DNA of 64,000 bases from Cryptomeria japonica (taxonomy: Eukaryota; Streptophyta; Pinopsida; Cupressales; Cupressaceae). The DNA lies in the NCBI RefSeq assembly GCF_030272615.1, contig NC_081414.1:342088717-342152716 (forward strand). The letters are read 5' to 3'. The number at the start of each line of letters is the position of its first letter. Position 1 is the first letter of the stretch. The notes beneath the pieces are model-generated. The model was not told the DNA's origin and searched no databases. It saw only the letters and a program-made list of their open reading frames with translations. Shown here one piece after another: positions 1 through 11,542 of the stretch. The translations under genes were made by a program, and so were the position numbers.

Positions 1-2160
1 GAGCTGGCGAGATGCACAATAACTCAAATAATGAAATTTGAGTTGGGGTTCTTTTCAACTAATCCACCATCTTATAATTACTGGTTGGCAGAGGTGGATT
101 TGATGGCACCCCTTGTAATGTGACTTTTGATCTTCTAGTGATGACAACACAATCTTTGTTTTTAGGATTGATAGTGATTGTAGCCACCATTTCATCTCCC
201 ACACTTGCGATATTGGTATAGTTGGAAGTATTGTTTTGTGCATTGGAACTAGAAGCCTTTCCTTTGCCATGTTTGATGAAAGGATCCTTAAAAATGGTAT
301 GATGTGTGTTTGTTGCGTTATTGGTATCCACAATAATGTCACCTTGATCAATGAGATCTTGGATGAGGTTTTTCAATTTGTAGCAACTTGATGTCTTGTG
401 ACCCTTATTGTGGTGATACTCACAAAAATCATTGTCATTCCACCAAGTGGGCTTGAATGGAATCAGTTCATATGGTCTAGCTTTGGTAAAGTTATGGAAT
501 TACTTTGTATCAAATTTTTTAGTGCTGATTCAATAGGTTCACCAAGGGGTGTAAAATTTCTTCTGGGTGCACCTATCCTTGGTGGTCTTGGATTGCTTAA
601 CTATAGTATATTGGTATTGTTTGTCTGAGACTAGTTCTTATTGGCAATATCAACTGGTCCTTGTAGAGATACTACTAGTTGAGCTCTGTTTACAACACAT
701 GCATCAACAATTCCATCATCTGTGACATTTTTGTTCCTAGACCAAAATTTTAGCCTTTCATTGTTTGTATTTGTGGTCAGTCCACTATCCTTGTTGTGTT
801 TCAGTATCCCTTGTTCTAACAGGCCTCTCTCACACTTGATGCCTTTTTCTGTCATGTCTTTAAAATTGTTCAGACATTGCATTTACAATGGATAGTTAAT
901 TGGAGGCACAATATTTTCATTGAAAATGTCAACTTGCTTAGCTTCAGGGATGTGACTAAGACATATGCGGTATAGGCCCTTCCATCTTTGCAAGAATGTG
1001 GTGAAAGTTTCACCTTCTTTTTGCTTTGTTGCACATAAATCCATTAAGGTAACTGGATTATCTATGTTGATGCAAAGTTAGATATGAATAACTTGACCAA
1101 TTCTCCACATGAAGTAATTTTGGGTGGTCCCTCCAAGACTTTTGGAAAACAGCCTCATTAAGTGTGTATCATTGTGAGCTACTTCAATACATATTTTGAA
1201 TAATTCTCTGACATGATCTCGAGTATCAGCTTTCCCTCTATACTTGTCAAACTTTGGAGTTTCAAAATGCGGGGGAAATGGTGGCATGTATAACTTTCTA
1301 TCAAAAGGATACTAATGAAGGTCCTCTATTGTGTAGCTATTTTTATCATTAACTGCTTGCATACTGGCTATTTGCTTTTGAAGATTCTCCTTTGTTGAGT
1401 TAGGATCTCTGTTTAGGTCAATGGTGCACTGACTTGATAAGTATTTCCCACAAAAGGGATTGTGTTGGAGTATCTTGGAGCTTGCTAAAATATGGACTGC
1501 CCATGTAATTGTGTACCATGAATCCCACTGGGCGGTGTAAAGTATGCAAATTGTGGACTGATATTTGGCTAAGATGAGCTGGTTGTTCCTTGATTCACAT
1601 TCTAGCTACTGTAGGTGGAACCAACTGAAACTGAGGGTTGGGTTATATTTTCCAAAGTAGTGTTGTGAGTGATTGTAGCTTGCATTTTCATGCTGGGTGT
1701 TGTCAGAGATGTAACATTGGTACTTGTTGATGCCACTGTTGACTATGCTAAGGTTGTAGCCATAGGGGTACTTTGAGATATACCTTGTGTTGATGTAGCA
1801 ATTGTTGCTTGAGTTTGTGTAACAATAGGCATTTGAGGTACATTTTAATTCAATGTCACTCCTAGCGACAATATCACTAAAAGGTCTACCCCTTGAGGCA
1901 ACTTACCCCATTTCGAACTAAGAGAGCGAGATATATGTCTCTATCATTGTGAATGAGAGCATTAAGAATCATAAGTACTGATGGATCTTGTTGGGCGGCC
2001 TCCAATTCCTCTTTGGTTAGACTATGTTGTATTTAATCAAGAGAAGGCATCCTGTTTGTGTTTGTTGATAAGGTTGCAGGTCTTTAACCTCATGCCTGTT
2101 GTTGTGTGGATAGATCCATATTCCATGTGTGGTTAACCAAAGGGTTGTTGTTAGGATCCA
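1..2160 (-). pseudogene. Decayed Ty3/Gypsy gag and start of pol (element E)
   Basis: Minus-strand translation gives a Gag start at 2160 (MDPNNNPLVNHTW, then a stop). A Retrotrans_gag-like domain follows at about 1290-870, with PPFPPHFETPKFDKYRGKAD, an aspartate-rich DLCATKQKEGETF block, then MQCLNNFKDMTEKG. A CEYHHNKGHKTSSC finger-like motif lies at about 435-385, followed by LKNLIQDLIDQGD. A TAG at 59-61 interrupts the frame, after which TQISLFELLCISPA reads into the protease-side linker and off the edge. Several stops and frameshifts are visible, so it is not functional. In the Ty3/Gypsy family this protein forms the particle shell. The order of motifs fixes the minus orientation of E. The family call is confident; the exact lineage is not. 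Confidence 0.75.
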
Positions 2161-2327
2161 TCTGGTGTTTTTCCTTTTGAGCACGCGTTAATGGCATGAA
2201 TGTTGTTCCAAAGTGATCTTGACTATCTAAGATGTGGATGCAAGACTCAAATAAATGTAGCTAAGTATACTTTTATGACTTCCTAAAGACTAAAGTGCAG
2301 ACAATGCAATCTATGAATGATGACTTG

Positions 2328-2606
2328 CTATCGAGGATTCTGAAATTCAAATACAAGATTTTTAGCGTATTGTTGAAAAGCTTCTAATTTTTCCTCTTCT
2401 TTGATTTGATTTTTGAGGTCTATGTCAATTTGTACTAACTTTCGAACTTCATCATCTATGACAACTTGGACTATGTCATATTGGTCTTGATCAACTATCA
2501 ATTCCTCAGCAATGATATTTAAACCATCAATTATTTTTAATTGAATGTTGTTTGGCCCAAGATCGGGTTGCTCGAATGAGAATTCATCATTTCCTTTTAG
2601 ACCCAT
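2328..2606 (-). pseudogene. Leader ORF copy 2, unknown function
   Basis: An open frame of about 92 codons begins MGLKGNDEFSFEQPDLGPNN and ends FQNPR. It is acidic and probably helical, with a YDIVQVVIDDEVRKLVQ segment. I recognise no domain. It lies between the 5' leader of E and its gag and is a diverged tandem copy of the fragment at 2660-2954: both carry MG-(LI)-(KR)-G, EQP-(DN)-LGP and YDIV-(QE)-V-(VI)-IDDE/IDEE. It may be a small leader-encoded protein of E or a captured fragment. No splice sites were assigned. Confidence 0.4.
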
Positions 2607-2659
2607 ACGTTGAAGACTACAATACAAACTATGTAAACCCTAGGAATGATTGACACTTT

Positions 2660-2954
2660 ACTTTTTTGAAGGATATTAACAAGGATTCAGAAATGCTGCT
2701 ATGGTCTTTTCTACCAATTGTCTAATAGCTTCTTTTTGAGCCGCTCTTTGTATCTTTTTCCTTAGTTTCTCATAGAGATGAACAAACTTCTGGATTTCCT
2801 CATCTATGATGACCTCAACGATGTCATACTAGGCACAATTGACTCTTACTTCGCAAGAAAGGTTATCCAAACTATAAATTATTGCTAATTGGTCATTGTC
2901 TGGCCCAAGATTGGGTTGTTCAAATGGGAATTCACCATCTCCTCTAATACCCAT
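2660..2954 (-). pseudogene. Leader ORF copy 1, unknown function (broken)
   Basis: Minus-strand reading from ATG at 2954 gives MGIRGDGEFPFEQPNLGPDN, then an in-frame stop after about 40 codons, then YDIVEVIIDEEIQKFVH and a basic helical tail. It is the paralogue of the reading frame starting at 2606; the two starts are 348 bp apart. The stop means this copy is broken whereas the other remains open. Confidence 0.35.
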
Positions 2955-3722
2955 GGACTTAGGTATGGTTCCTATACTCTAATGCAACACTTAAATTTTA
3001 AATGAATGAATAGAAGCTTGATTGAGGACTACTCTTTGAAGTGAAAAGACTTGTGCAAGGAATTTGTGTGATGATTCTAATGGGACTTCTGCATGAATTG
3101 AATGCCTAGGACCTAAGATCACTTGAAAGTAACATGTATATCATATTTGAATTTGTGCAAAGGTTTGGATCTAATGTTGATGTTGATGTTGACACTTTGT
3201 TGAGGTTTGTTTGATCTTGTTGAACACTAAAACTTTGTTAAGGTTTTGATTGATCTTGTTCAACACTGAAACTTGACTTTGTTGATATTTGAATTTGCTT
3301 TTTGCAATGTTTGGATTTGACTAAGTGTAGCAAAGGACACAACAGTCACACCAAAAGAATAAAATCATGAAAGGAACACTTGTTTAAGGAATTTTTTCAA
3401 ATTCCCATGAATGTTGGGATCTTTCAAAAGATCTCATTTTTTTTTTGATACATTTGGGGCAATTCGATATCACATCAAGAAAACTCTCCTAAGGTCAAAA
3501 GGTCACAAGTATTACCACAACCCATACCTTGATAATCCATCAACTCAAACAACCTTGTCACACCCTAGGGTGCACCCATTTTTTTTGCCTTTTTTTGGAA
3601 ATTAGACCAAAGAAGATTGCTCCTCAATTGGCCCATTATCTTGGGAGATATATGGTGAGTGTGTTGGGGGCGAATTCTTCACCACCCTTGCACTGTGATA
3701 AAACAAGTGTCTGGTTACTAGC

Positions 3723-3842
3723 TCAGTTGGGCTTCTAATTTTATGGTGTTTAGACAAGGTTCCATTCGAGTGCTCACAATCATCAATTGGGCTTCTAATT
3801 TTATGGTGTTTAGACGAGGTTCCATTCATGTTACACTCTACA
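3723..3842. repeat. 60-bp direct tandem duplication
   Basis: The segment containing TTGGGCTTCTAATTTTATGG recurs exactly 60 bp downstream (about 3727 and 3787), with few differences. It lies in the leader of E, just left of element G. Confidence 0.75.
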
Positions 3843-3919
3843 GATTTTAACGTACCATATAGACACCGAGGGAGGCATAACGCTACTATGACAACATGTA
3901 ATACTCATTGCACATGATT

Positions 3920-3924
3920 TTCAT
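3920..3924. repeat. Target-site duplication of element G (left)
   Basis: TTCAT directly precedes the TGTTGG start of the 5' LTR and recurs at 8150-8154 directly after the 3' LTR. Five bp is the standard Copia integrase footprint. Confidence 0.9.
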
Positions 3925-4935
3925 TGTTGGTATTATGGATGTGTTGCATTGGTTTTGTCATTGATGTCAACACTTTTCAACACTTATCAGCACTGAAGAT
4001 CTTTGGTTATGTTCACCAACAGGTTATATTGTTCATCGACACTGAGGATGATCTATTATCATCTAGAGATTACTTGGTTATGTCGAAGACATTGTTTGAA
4101 CACTTGATTTTGGTGATTTGGTTATTGGTCTAATCGAGTTTGCATATTTGCTATTACCGGCAAATTGGTCTAGGCTATGGACCAGCAAGTGTTATCTATT
4201 CCAGATCAGCACGACATGATATGGAGATGTTTTATTGATTGGTTATTGTTGTAAATGAATTGATCCGACATGATGCATCACATATTGATTCATTTGAAAT
4301 TGATTTAATTGTAATATTATTAGTGAGCCGACCTACACATTTGGTCTTAGGTTTGGTATATATGTAAGATCTCAATTGTGAGATTATATAGTAGAATAAG
4401 AAGAATAAGGTGTGGTAGAGGATTGTAATAAGGTATATGTGAATATAAGAAGAGCTATACATGCATACATCATTTGAAGATTCAAGGAAGGTATGAAGAA
4501 GACAATCAGATCTTAACTGGTACTGAATCTAGCATATGAAGATGCTATTTTGAGCAGTACATTATCATTGGATTTAACCATCCAATTGTAGTCAGTGTGA
4601 CTCCCATATTGTGATTGAGCAGTGAGCTCTAGGTAGTTGGCCTTTCTGCATGTTCAGACCCCATTTGTACACACATACTATCTGCAGTAGTATCATCTAA
4701 TTGTGGGTAAGGTTTCCCACCGTGTTTTTTCCCCTTACAGGGTTTCTACGTACAAATATATGTGTTATGTGTTGTGGATGCTATTTTTGTTTATGTTTCA
4801 TGCATTAAACTTTACCGATACTGTTATTAACTATTAAACTGTCAACCGACATTAAGTTTGGTTAAGTTATATTTGGGTTAAAATTAATAGACAACTGATT
4901 CACCCCCCCCTCTCAGTTGCCTCTGGGTCCTAACA
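3925..4935 (+). repeat. 5' LTR of element G
   Basis: It starts TGTTGGTATTATGG and ends CCTAACA, and matches 7067-8149. A TATATATG at about 4357-4364 is a candidate promoter TATA. It is about 70 bp shorter than the 3' LTR. One gap, after GTTCACC near 4015, removes a segment bounded in the 3' LTR by short direct repeats. Confidence 0.9.
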
Positions 4936-4937
4936 AT

Positions 4938-4949
4938 TGGTATCAGAGC
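4938..4949 (+). promoter_or_regulatory. Primer binding site of G (initiator tRNA-Met type)
   Basis: TGGTATCAGAGC lies 2 bp after the LTR end. This is the standard plant Copia site complementary to the 3' end of initiator methionine tRNA, where reverse transcription starts. Confidence 0.9.
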
Positions 4950-4992
4950 CAAGTCCTTTTTTCATAGAAGTTTAACAACTTGAGGAGATTCT

Positions 4993-6708
4993 ATGGCAAC
5001 TAACTATTTCAGGAAGGACAGTCTGAAGCTTGATGGAACTAATTGTGGTATATGGAAGATTGGAATGGAGACACATTTGAATTGCATTGGAAAAGACATA
5101 TGGGATGTTACAAAGAATGGCTATGTTGGTCCTACACAAAGTCAACCTAATCCACCTACCTTGGATAAAGATCAGGAGAATGATTGCAAAGCAAGAGAAG
5201 CACTTTTGAGCGCATTGTCAGATCAGCAAATCATGGGCTTATCAGACCAATCTACTACTAAAGATATTTGGGATAAATTGGAGACATTGAATGAAGGTGA
5301 TTGGAACTAAATGGGTATTCAGAAATAAACTTAATGAAGATGGTAAGGTAATCAGAAACAAAGCAAGATTAATGTGTAAGGGATATTCACAGAAAGAAGG
5401 GATTGATTACAATGAAACCTTTGCACTGGTAGCTACAATTGAGGCAATCATACTATTCTTATCTTTTGTAGCACATAATAACTATAAAGTATATCAAATG
5501 GATGTTAAATGTGCATTTCCGAATGGTGATCTTGAAGAGGAAGTTTACATTGAACAACCTGATGGATTTTCTTTGACAGATGACAAAGATATGGTTTGGA
5601 GGTTAAGGAAATATTTATATGGATTGAAGCAAGCTCCCAGAGCTTGGTATGCTAGATTGGACAAATATCTTTTGAAGCTTGGTTACACTAAAGGTAATGC
5701 TGATAGCAACTTATATTACAAAGTGACTAATGATGACATCTTGGTTATTGAAGTTTTTGTTGATGATATCATTTTTGGAGGAGAAGATGAATTGTGTAAA
5801 GTCTTTTCTAATAAAATGTAGGAAGAATTTGAAATGTCTATGAGTGGAGAGATTAAATTCTTTTTAGGACTGCAGATTTCACAGACTGTTAAAGGTATAT
5901 TCATATATCAATCAAAGTACTTAAAAGAACTACTAAATAAATTTGGTATGGAAAACTCTAAACTGGTAAGTACTCCTATGACTATAACTGATAAACTATC
6001 ATTGAAGGATGAATCAACACCTGTTAATCTGATAAGATATAAGTCTATGATTGGAGGTTTACTATATTTAACACAAACAAGACTTGATATTATGAATTCA
6101 GTATGTATTGTTTCAATATTTCAGAGTAATCCTAAGGAAAATCATGAATCAACAGTGAAAAGGATTTTCCGTTATCTACAAGGCACAACAAATCTTGGTT
6201 TATGGTATCCTAAAGATGAAAATTTTGATTTATGTGCATACACAGATGCAAATTGGGTAGGAGATGTAGATGATGGAAAGAGCACCACCAACAAAGCATT
6301 CTTTCTTGGTAGCAGATTAATTTCATGGTTGAGCAAGAAACAAAGTTGTACATCATTATCAACAGCAGAATCAGAATATGTTGCAGCAACAACTAATTAT
6401 ACTTAGGTATTATGGATTAAGGAAATGTTGAAGGACATAAAGGTAAAATGCAAAGAACCTATAATCATTTACTATGATAATATGGCAGCAATAGATATAT
6501 CCAAGAATTTGGTATTTCACTCTAAAACTAAACATTTTTCTATCAAATTAAATTTTCTGAAAGAGAATGTTGAAGCAAAAGAAGTGAAATTGTTTATGTG
6601 AATACTAAAGAGAAGATTGCAGATATCTTTACTAAGCCTTTGCCTAAGGAAAATTTTGAATATGTTAGAGAGCACCTTGGGGTAATACCCTCACTAGTAG
6701 AGAATTAG
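4993..6708 (+). pseudogene. Copia gag-RT-RNase H remnant fused across a deletion
   Basis: The first part (4993-5305) is the N-terminus of a Copia Gag, with LKLDGTNCGIWK and AREALLSALSDQQIMGL. At about 5300 the sequence jumps to reverse transcriptase ([15 protein letters not shown]), in another frame. The RT continues with [36 protein letters not shown] and the catalytic [11 protein letters not shown] near 5755. A TAG at 5818-5820 interrupts it. RNase H follows, with ADANWVGD-type residues, STAESEYVAATT, a stop at about 6404, then a shifted tail ending in KIADIFTKPLPKENFEYV and a final stop at 6706. No protease or integrase is present, so it cannot be functional. Confidence 0.9.
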
Positions 6709-6788
6709 ATAGTTGGAGATTGGCATCAGACTGACAGGAATTAATAGAGAAACCTTTTTTCAGCTTTGATGAAAGGGAGCTACTTCTC

Positions 6789-7065
6789 AAGGGGAGTAGA
6801 TTAGATAAGTTGGTATTTGTAATAATTTTTATGAACTGATTGTATTTGGTTTTGTATTTCTTTGGCATTTGATGTCAAAGGGGGAGAGATATCTATGGAA
6901 AAACACATTATCTTTTAGGGAGAGATTATTCCTAGGGGGAGAGATATTATGTATTTTGATTTTTGGTAATTGATCTCTTTGGGAGATTGTTGGTTTTTGG
7001 CATTTCTGCTTTGGCACTTAGATGGTTTTTCCATCTTGTGTTGCCATCAATGCCAAAGGGGGAGA
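6789..7065 (+). promoter_or_regulatory. Cluster of polypurine tracts before the 3' LTR of G
   Basis: Purine runs occur at about 6789 (AAGGGGAG), 6877-6889 (AAAGGGGGAGAGA), 6917, 6934 (AGGGGGAGAGA) and, directly before the LTR, 7055-7065 (AAAGGGGGAGA). The last is the expected plus-strand primer. Several near-identical tracts in the 3' untranslated region are known from Sirevirus-type Copia elements. Confidence 0.75.
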
Positions 7066-7066
7066 T

Positions 7067-8149
7067 TGTTGGCATTATGGATGTATTGCATTGGTTTTTT
7101 CATTGATGTCAACACTAGTCAACACTTATCAGCACTGAAGATCTTTGGTTATGTTCACCAGCATGTTTAGTGACTTATGCATAGTCATCGGTATCTGGTT
7201 CACCGACAGATTATATTATTCACCGACACTAAGGATGATCTGTTATCATCTGGAGATTACTTGGTTATGTCGAAGACATTGTTTGGACACTTGATTTTGG
7301 TGATTTGGTTATTGGTCTAATGAAGTTTGCATATTTGCTATTACCGGCAAATTGGTCTAGGTTATGGACTGGCAAGCATTATCTATTCTAGATCAACATG
7401 ACACATTATGGAGATGTTTTATTGACTGGTTATTATTGTAAATGTATTGAGCCGACATGATGCATCACATATTGATTCATTTAAAATTGATTTAATTGTA
7501 ATATTCTTAGTGAGCCGACCTACACATTTGGTCTTAGGTTTTGGTATATATGTAAGATCTCATTTGTGAGATTATGTAGTAGAAAAAGAAGAAGGTGTGG
7601 TAGAGGATTGTAATAAGGTGTATGCGAATATAAGAAGAGCTATACATGCAAACATCATTTGAATATTCAAGGAAGGTATGAAGAAGACAATAAGAGCTTA
7701 ACCGGTACTGAATCTAGCATATGAAGATGCTATTTTTAGCAGTACATTATCATTGGATTTAACCATCCAATTGTAGTCAGTGTGACTCCCATATTGTGAT
7801 TGAGCAGTGAGCTCTAGGCAGTTGGCCTTTTTACATGTGTAGACCCCATTTGTACACACATAATATCTACAGTAGTATCATCTGATTGTGGGTAAGGTTT
7901 CCCACCATGGTTTTTCCCCTTATAGGGTTTCCATGTACAAATATCGGTGTTATGTGTTGTGGATGTTATTTGTCTTTCTGTTTCATGCATTAAACTTTAC
8001 CAGTACTATTATTAACTATTAAATTGTCAACTGACATTAAGTTTGGTTTACCAATATTATGCATTACATTTGGTTAAGTTATATTTGGGTTGAAATTAAT
8101 ATACAACTGATTCACCCCCCCTCCTCTCAGTTGCCTCCAGGTCCTAACA
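7067..8149 (+). repeat. 3' LTR of element G
   Basis: It starts TGTTGGCATTATGG, ends CCTAACA, and is followed by the TTCAT duplication. It is longer than the 5' LTR because it keeps a segment around 7167-7215 and a short segment near 8050 that the 5' copy lacks. Confidence 0.9.
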
Positions 8150-8154
8150 TTCAT

Positions 8155-9084
8155 CACATATGCATTTGATTATAGTGGCTTGGATTACTTGGCTTTAACC
8201 ATTGGCCACTTGGGTTGTTCCCTTCTCACCGGCCCCCTCAAGGTAACTCAGGAAGGAAGGCCCTCTAAAGGATGTAATTGTAAGAAATAAATGAAAGCAT
8301 GAAAGAAGAGGGTTTGGCTTTCTGATCGCCCATTGAAGGGGAGAGAATAATACCTATCTCTTCGAAAACACGTAAAACAAGGTTTCTATTTAACCTTTCA
8401 TCACAATGACTTTCTAATCTATTTGGAGATGTTGCTCCAAAAAAGCATGGGGTTCAGTTTTAACTTTCATCACAATTGTAAAAAAGAAATCAAGTTTGTT
8501 TGTGGTTTATTTTATTAGCACCAAACTGAAGTGTTTCTAAGCTATCCCTATAGAAAATAATGTTAGTAAGCACATGGTGGGCTATCTAGCATAATTTTCC
8601 AATTACAGAGCTCTATCTTTTTACAAACATAGAGAAATTCTAATAAAAACTAGAACTGAACCAAAACAAAATGAAAAAAATCTAATCTAACAATTGCAAC
8701 TTACCTACTGAGAAAATGCGAATTGATGTTAGATTCGATTGAGAATTGATATATCATCAATTGTGAATTACTGTTTAAGCAATTGCAATGTGATGACTGA
8801 TCAATTGTGAATTGATATAAGATCAATTACTCACAAAAAAATTAAAAAATAAAAATTTGTGTTTTTGAATTTTAAGAAACAATAGAAAAAAGACAAAAGA
8901 TTGAAGGGTTATTTAGCAATGTTATTATCCCACACCACTCGAGCTATCACATCAATGCCATCATAAAATTTGTACTTGGCTAAGAAACAGTGGATATTTA
9001 TGTGATATTGAGCAATCTCCTCTTTTTCTTCGATTTTACGAAGCCCCCTTTTTGCCTTAAAGAGCCTTTGATACATCTTTTGTT
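8155..9084 (-). other. Element E leader and proximal 5' LTR, between G and F
   Basis: The left part (8155 to about 8480) continues the leader and shares a GGCCCTCTAAAGG block and general layout with the leader of element D at 44790-44830. The right part is AT-rich LTR sequence with repeated CAATTG words (about 8690-8830: CAATTGCAA, CAATTGTGAATT). No gene is evident. The exact LTR boundary and primer site could not be fixed. Confidence 0.5.
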
Positions 9085-9089
9085 GTCTC
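9085..9089. repeat. Target-site duplication of element F (left)
   Basis: GTCTC here and at 15775-15779 bounds element F exactly. Confidence 0.9.
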
Positions 9090-10003
9090 TATTGGAAATT
9101 GACACTGATTTCGCTGGTTTCAATATGTTTTCATTGATGGAAACATTCTCTGGCTTCATATTTTAGTTTAGTTGTGTATCAATAGACACTTCACCGACAC
9201 CGACAGGTTGGAAGGAATTTTTTGGTTACCGACATTGCAGGCCGACATGACTTCATCGGGTTATAAGTATTGGAGGCCGACATCATTTGAGAGATCCAAC
9301 ATCGACAATTGTTTTTGATATTCATGTGTTTATGTTATTGAGTCGACATGTATATTTATATTGTAATTATCATTGTAAGCTAACATAAGGCATGATGGAT
9401 TGTAAAGGGGTATATAGGTCAGTTGATTAGATCATTTTGTATATAGGCAATGATATAGATAAGTAAGGTTATGGAATGTAATGGAGATGCAAAATATATG
9501 AGAGAGATCATGTATGTGAGGACATATATGTAAGAGGGTATTCCAGTAAGGGCCTAGGGTTTTAGACCAGAACAGATAGAGCTTAACCAGAACTGTATTC
9601 AGGCATAGAAGATGTTATCATTGTAGTTCAATAATTTCTCTGGATTGTAGTCTGGATTTGTATGTAGTAGTGAGGCTGCTTTTGTGATTGAGTAGTGTGC
9701 TCTAGGCTGTAAGCCTTCCTACAAGTGCAGACCCCTATATTTTATAATATCTCTTCATATGGCCAGTGGATTGATATTGTGGGTCACAAATCCCACCATG
9801 GTTTTTCCTCTTTGAGGTTTTCCATGTATAATTCTCTATGTTATGGCATTCATTTGTGTGATTGGCTTATTGGTTGCTTTACTTATTTCAATCTTATATG
9901 TACCGGTATACCGGTTGGTGAATGCATGTTTTAATAAGGTTAAAATTGATCATTCTAGTAGAACACTGATTCGCCCCCCTCTTAGTGTTCTTGGATTACA
10001 ACA
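9090..10003 (+). repeat. 5' LTR of element F
   Basis: It pairs with 14847-15774. The first dinucleotide is TA where the 3' copy has TG, a point mutation. It ends ACAACA just before the primer site. TATATAG at about 9411 is a candidate TATA box. Confidence 0.9.
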
Positions 10004-10005
10004 AT

Positions 10006-10018
10006 TGGTATCAGATCC
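10006..10018 (+). promoter_or_regulatory. Primer binding site of F
   Basis: TGGTATCAGATCC matches the tRNA-Met-type site with one substitution (GAGCC to GATCC). It lies just after the 5' LTR. Confidence 0.8.
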
Positions 10019-10071
10019 TTGTGCCTCAAAAGAAGTTTAATAGCTTGAGGAAGATATTGAATCCATAATCC

Positions 10072-11050
10072 ATGGTTCTGAGTTTGGAGAAGCAACTTGA
10101 GGTAGCACTTGAATATTATGATGCTAAAAGGATGAAGAACTTGAAGTTACAAGATGAATTGAATTCTGCTCAGGATTTCATTCTTGTCCTACAAGAGAGA
10201 CTGCCATCTGTTCAAGCTAGGAGGAAGGAACTTTTGCAGAATAAGGACAATGAAGAGAAAGATGCCCTTAATGAGACATGTCAAAAGTTGAGTCAGGAGA
10301 ACATGGTTATGAGGAATGAAATGCAAGCTATAACTATGTGGATGTCTAAAGAGATTGAGGACTGGAAGAAAAAGGAACAAAATCTTGTTGTATCTCCAAA
10401 AAAACAAATTTGAAGAATGTGGAAGGTTCGTTCATGAAAATGATATGCTGAGAACTGATTTAGTACAAGCCTAGAGTAATGAACAAGAAATTGAGAGACA
10501 AATGATAATTCTTAGAGATGATCTGACTATTGCAAGTGAGTATAAAGAAAAAATGAAGATTAGTTCAACACAACTAGATGAGTTATTGAAAAGACAAAGG
10601 CATAATGGAGATTCCAGTGGACTTAGATTTGAACAAGGTCAGAGTTTTGGTACTGCAAATGAAGATCAAAACCATAAGGCACTAGAAAGGTAGCTTAATG
10701 CTTACAAATTTAATGGTAGATGCTTTGTTTTTAATAAAGTTGGTCACATGGCTAGACAGTGTAGAAATAGAGCAAATCAGAACCCTGATTCTTCTCCCGG
10801 TCAATGTTATAAATGCAATAAGTATGGTCATAAGACAAAAGATTGTAGAATGAATGTTAAATGTTATGCATGTGGAAAATTTGGACATATGGATAATCAG
10901 TGCAGGTCAAGCAATTATACTGGTTTTAGTAAAGCAATTCAAAAGAACAATGCTACATGTTATGCATGCAATGAGGTTGGACATATTGCTAAGTTTTGTA
11001 GAAGCAGAAATCCATCGGTTGGTAATGATGAATCAAATGAGAAAGGATAA
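10072..11050 (+). pseudogene. ORF1 of F: coiled-coil Gag-like protein with CCHC zinc knuckles
   Basis: The N-terminal 110 residues are a charged coiled coil (LEVALEYYDAKRMKNLKLQ onward), then a shifted frame (10502-10693) with LRDDLTIASEYKEKMKISS. The C-terminal part carries CX2CX4HX4C knuckles at about 10805-10846 (CYKCNKYGHKTKDC), 10862-10903 (CYACGKFGHMDNQC) and 10958-10999 (CYACNEVGHIAKFC). An earlier knuckle at about 10721-10762 has lost its second cysteine (CFVFNKVGHMARQC). By analogy with retroviral and Copia nucleocapsids the knuckles bind RNA; the coiled coil probably multimerises. It is broken by a frameshift near 10400 and stops near 10473 and 10693. The homologue in B spans 33150-31959. 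The start is uncertain: both copies begin shortly after the primer site. Confidence 0.85.
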
Positions 11051-11542
11051 GAGAAGGCTAATGAAATCCGGCAAGATCATACCTAGAGATGGGTCTGGAA
11101 GTCAGAAGAACAATTAGCAAATGGAAATGCTCCTGTTACTCAACCAACAAAGGAGGTTGCTCCTACACCGACAGGAAGCTCATTTGGTAACTAAGGTAGA
11201 TGCCTTAAGGGTAGGTAAAATTCATGAAGATAGTGCATATTCCACGTGAAGAGGTTCTGGAAGATGTTCCAAACATTGGAGATGCTTATCTAGCATGAAG
11301 ATGTTTAATCGAGATCTCGTATCTTCCACCAAAAGTCATTCATATCAATAACAGATTAGGGTTTCTTGGAGGTTAAAAGGATGAATTCACTTCATTTCTG
11401 ATCAATTTGCATTCAGAGCGATTCAGAGGGAGTCTAAGGTGATTTAGTGTGATCAATATCTTCTTGAGCAATTTCACCAGTGATTGGAAGAGTTCTTTAG
11501 GTTTTTTCACCGACAGCTATTCATAGGTATTTATCTTTCATC
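11051..11542 (+). other. Spacer between ORF1 and ORF2 of F
   Basis: About 490 bp with no conserved reading frame. A purine-rich stretch and then T-rich sequence precede the ORF2 start. It may be an intron or an untranslated leader; splice sites were not assigned. Confidence 0.4.

Larger units (their letters stand above)
2961..3924 (-). other. Element E leader, left part
   Basis: Non-coding leader of E upstream of gag, cut at 3924 by element G and continuing at 8155. It contains a weak T/G-rich repeat around 3170-3290 (recurring TTGATGTTGA and ACTTTGTT words) and a 60-bp tandem duplication near its right end. I see no convincing gene. Confidence 0.5.
3925..8149 (+). mobile_element. Element G: Copia LTR retrotransposon with a large internal deletion
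   Basis: A bounded element with two LTRs (3925-4935 and 7067-8149), a tRNA-Met-type primer site, several polypurine tracts and a TTCAT duplication on both sides. The interior has only the N-terminal part of gag joined directly to reverse transcriptase. The rest of gag, protease and integrase are missing. Judging by the related element A, about 2.4 kb was lost. It inserted into the leader of element E. The multiple GGGGGAGA tracts before the 3' LTR recall the Sirevirus lineage of Copia, but I assign that only tentatively. Confidence 0.9.
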
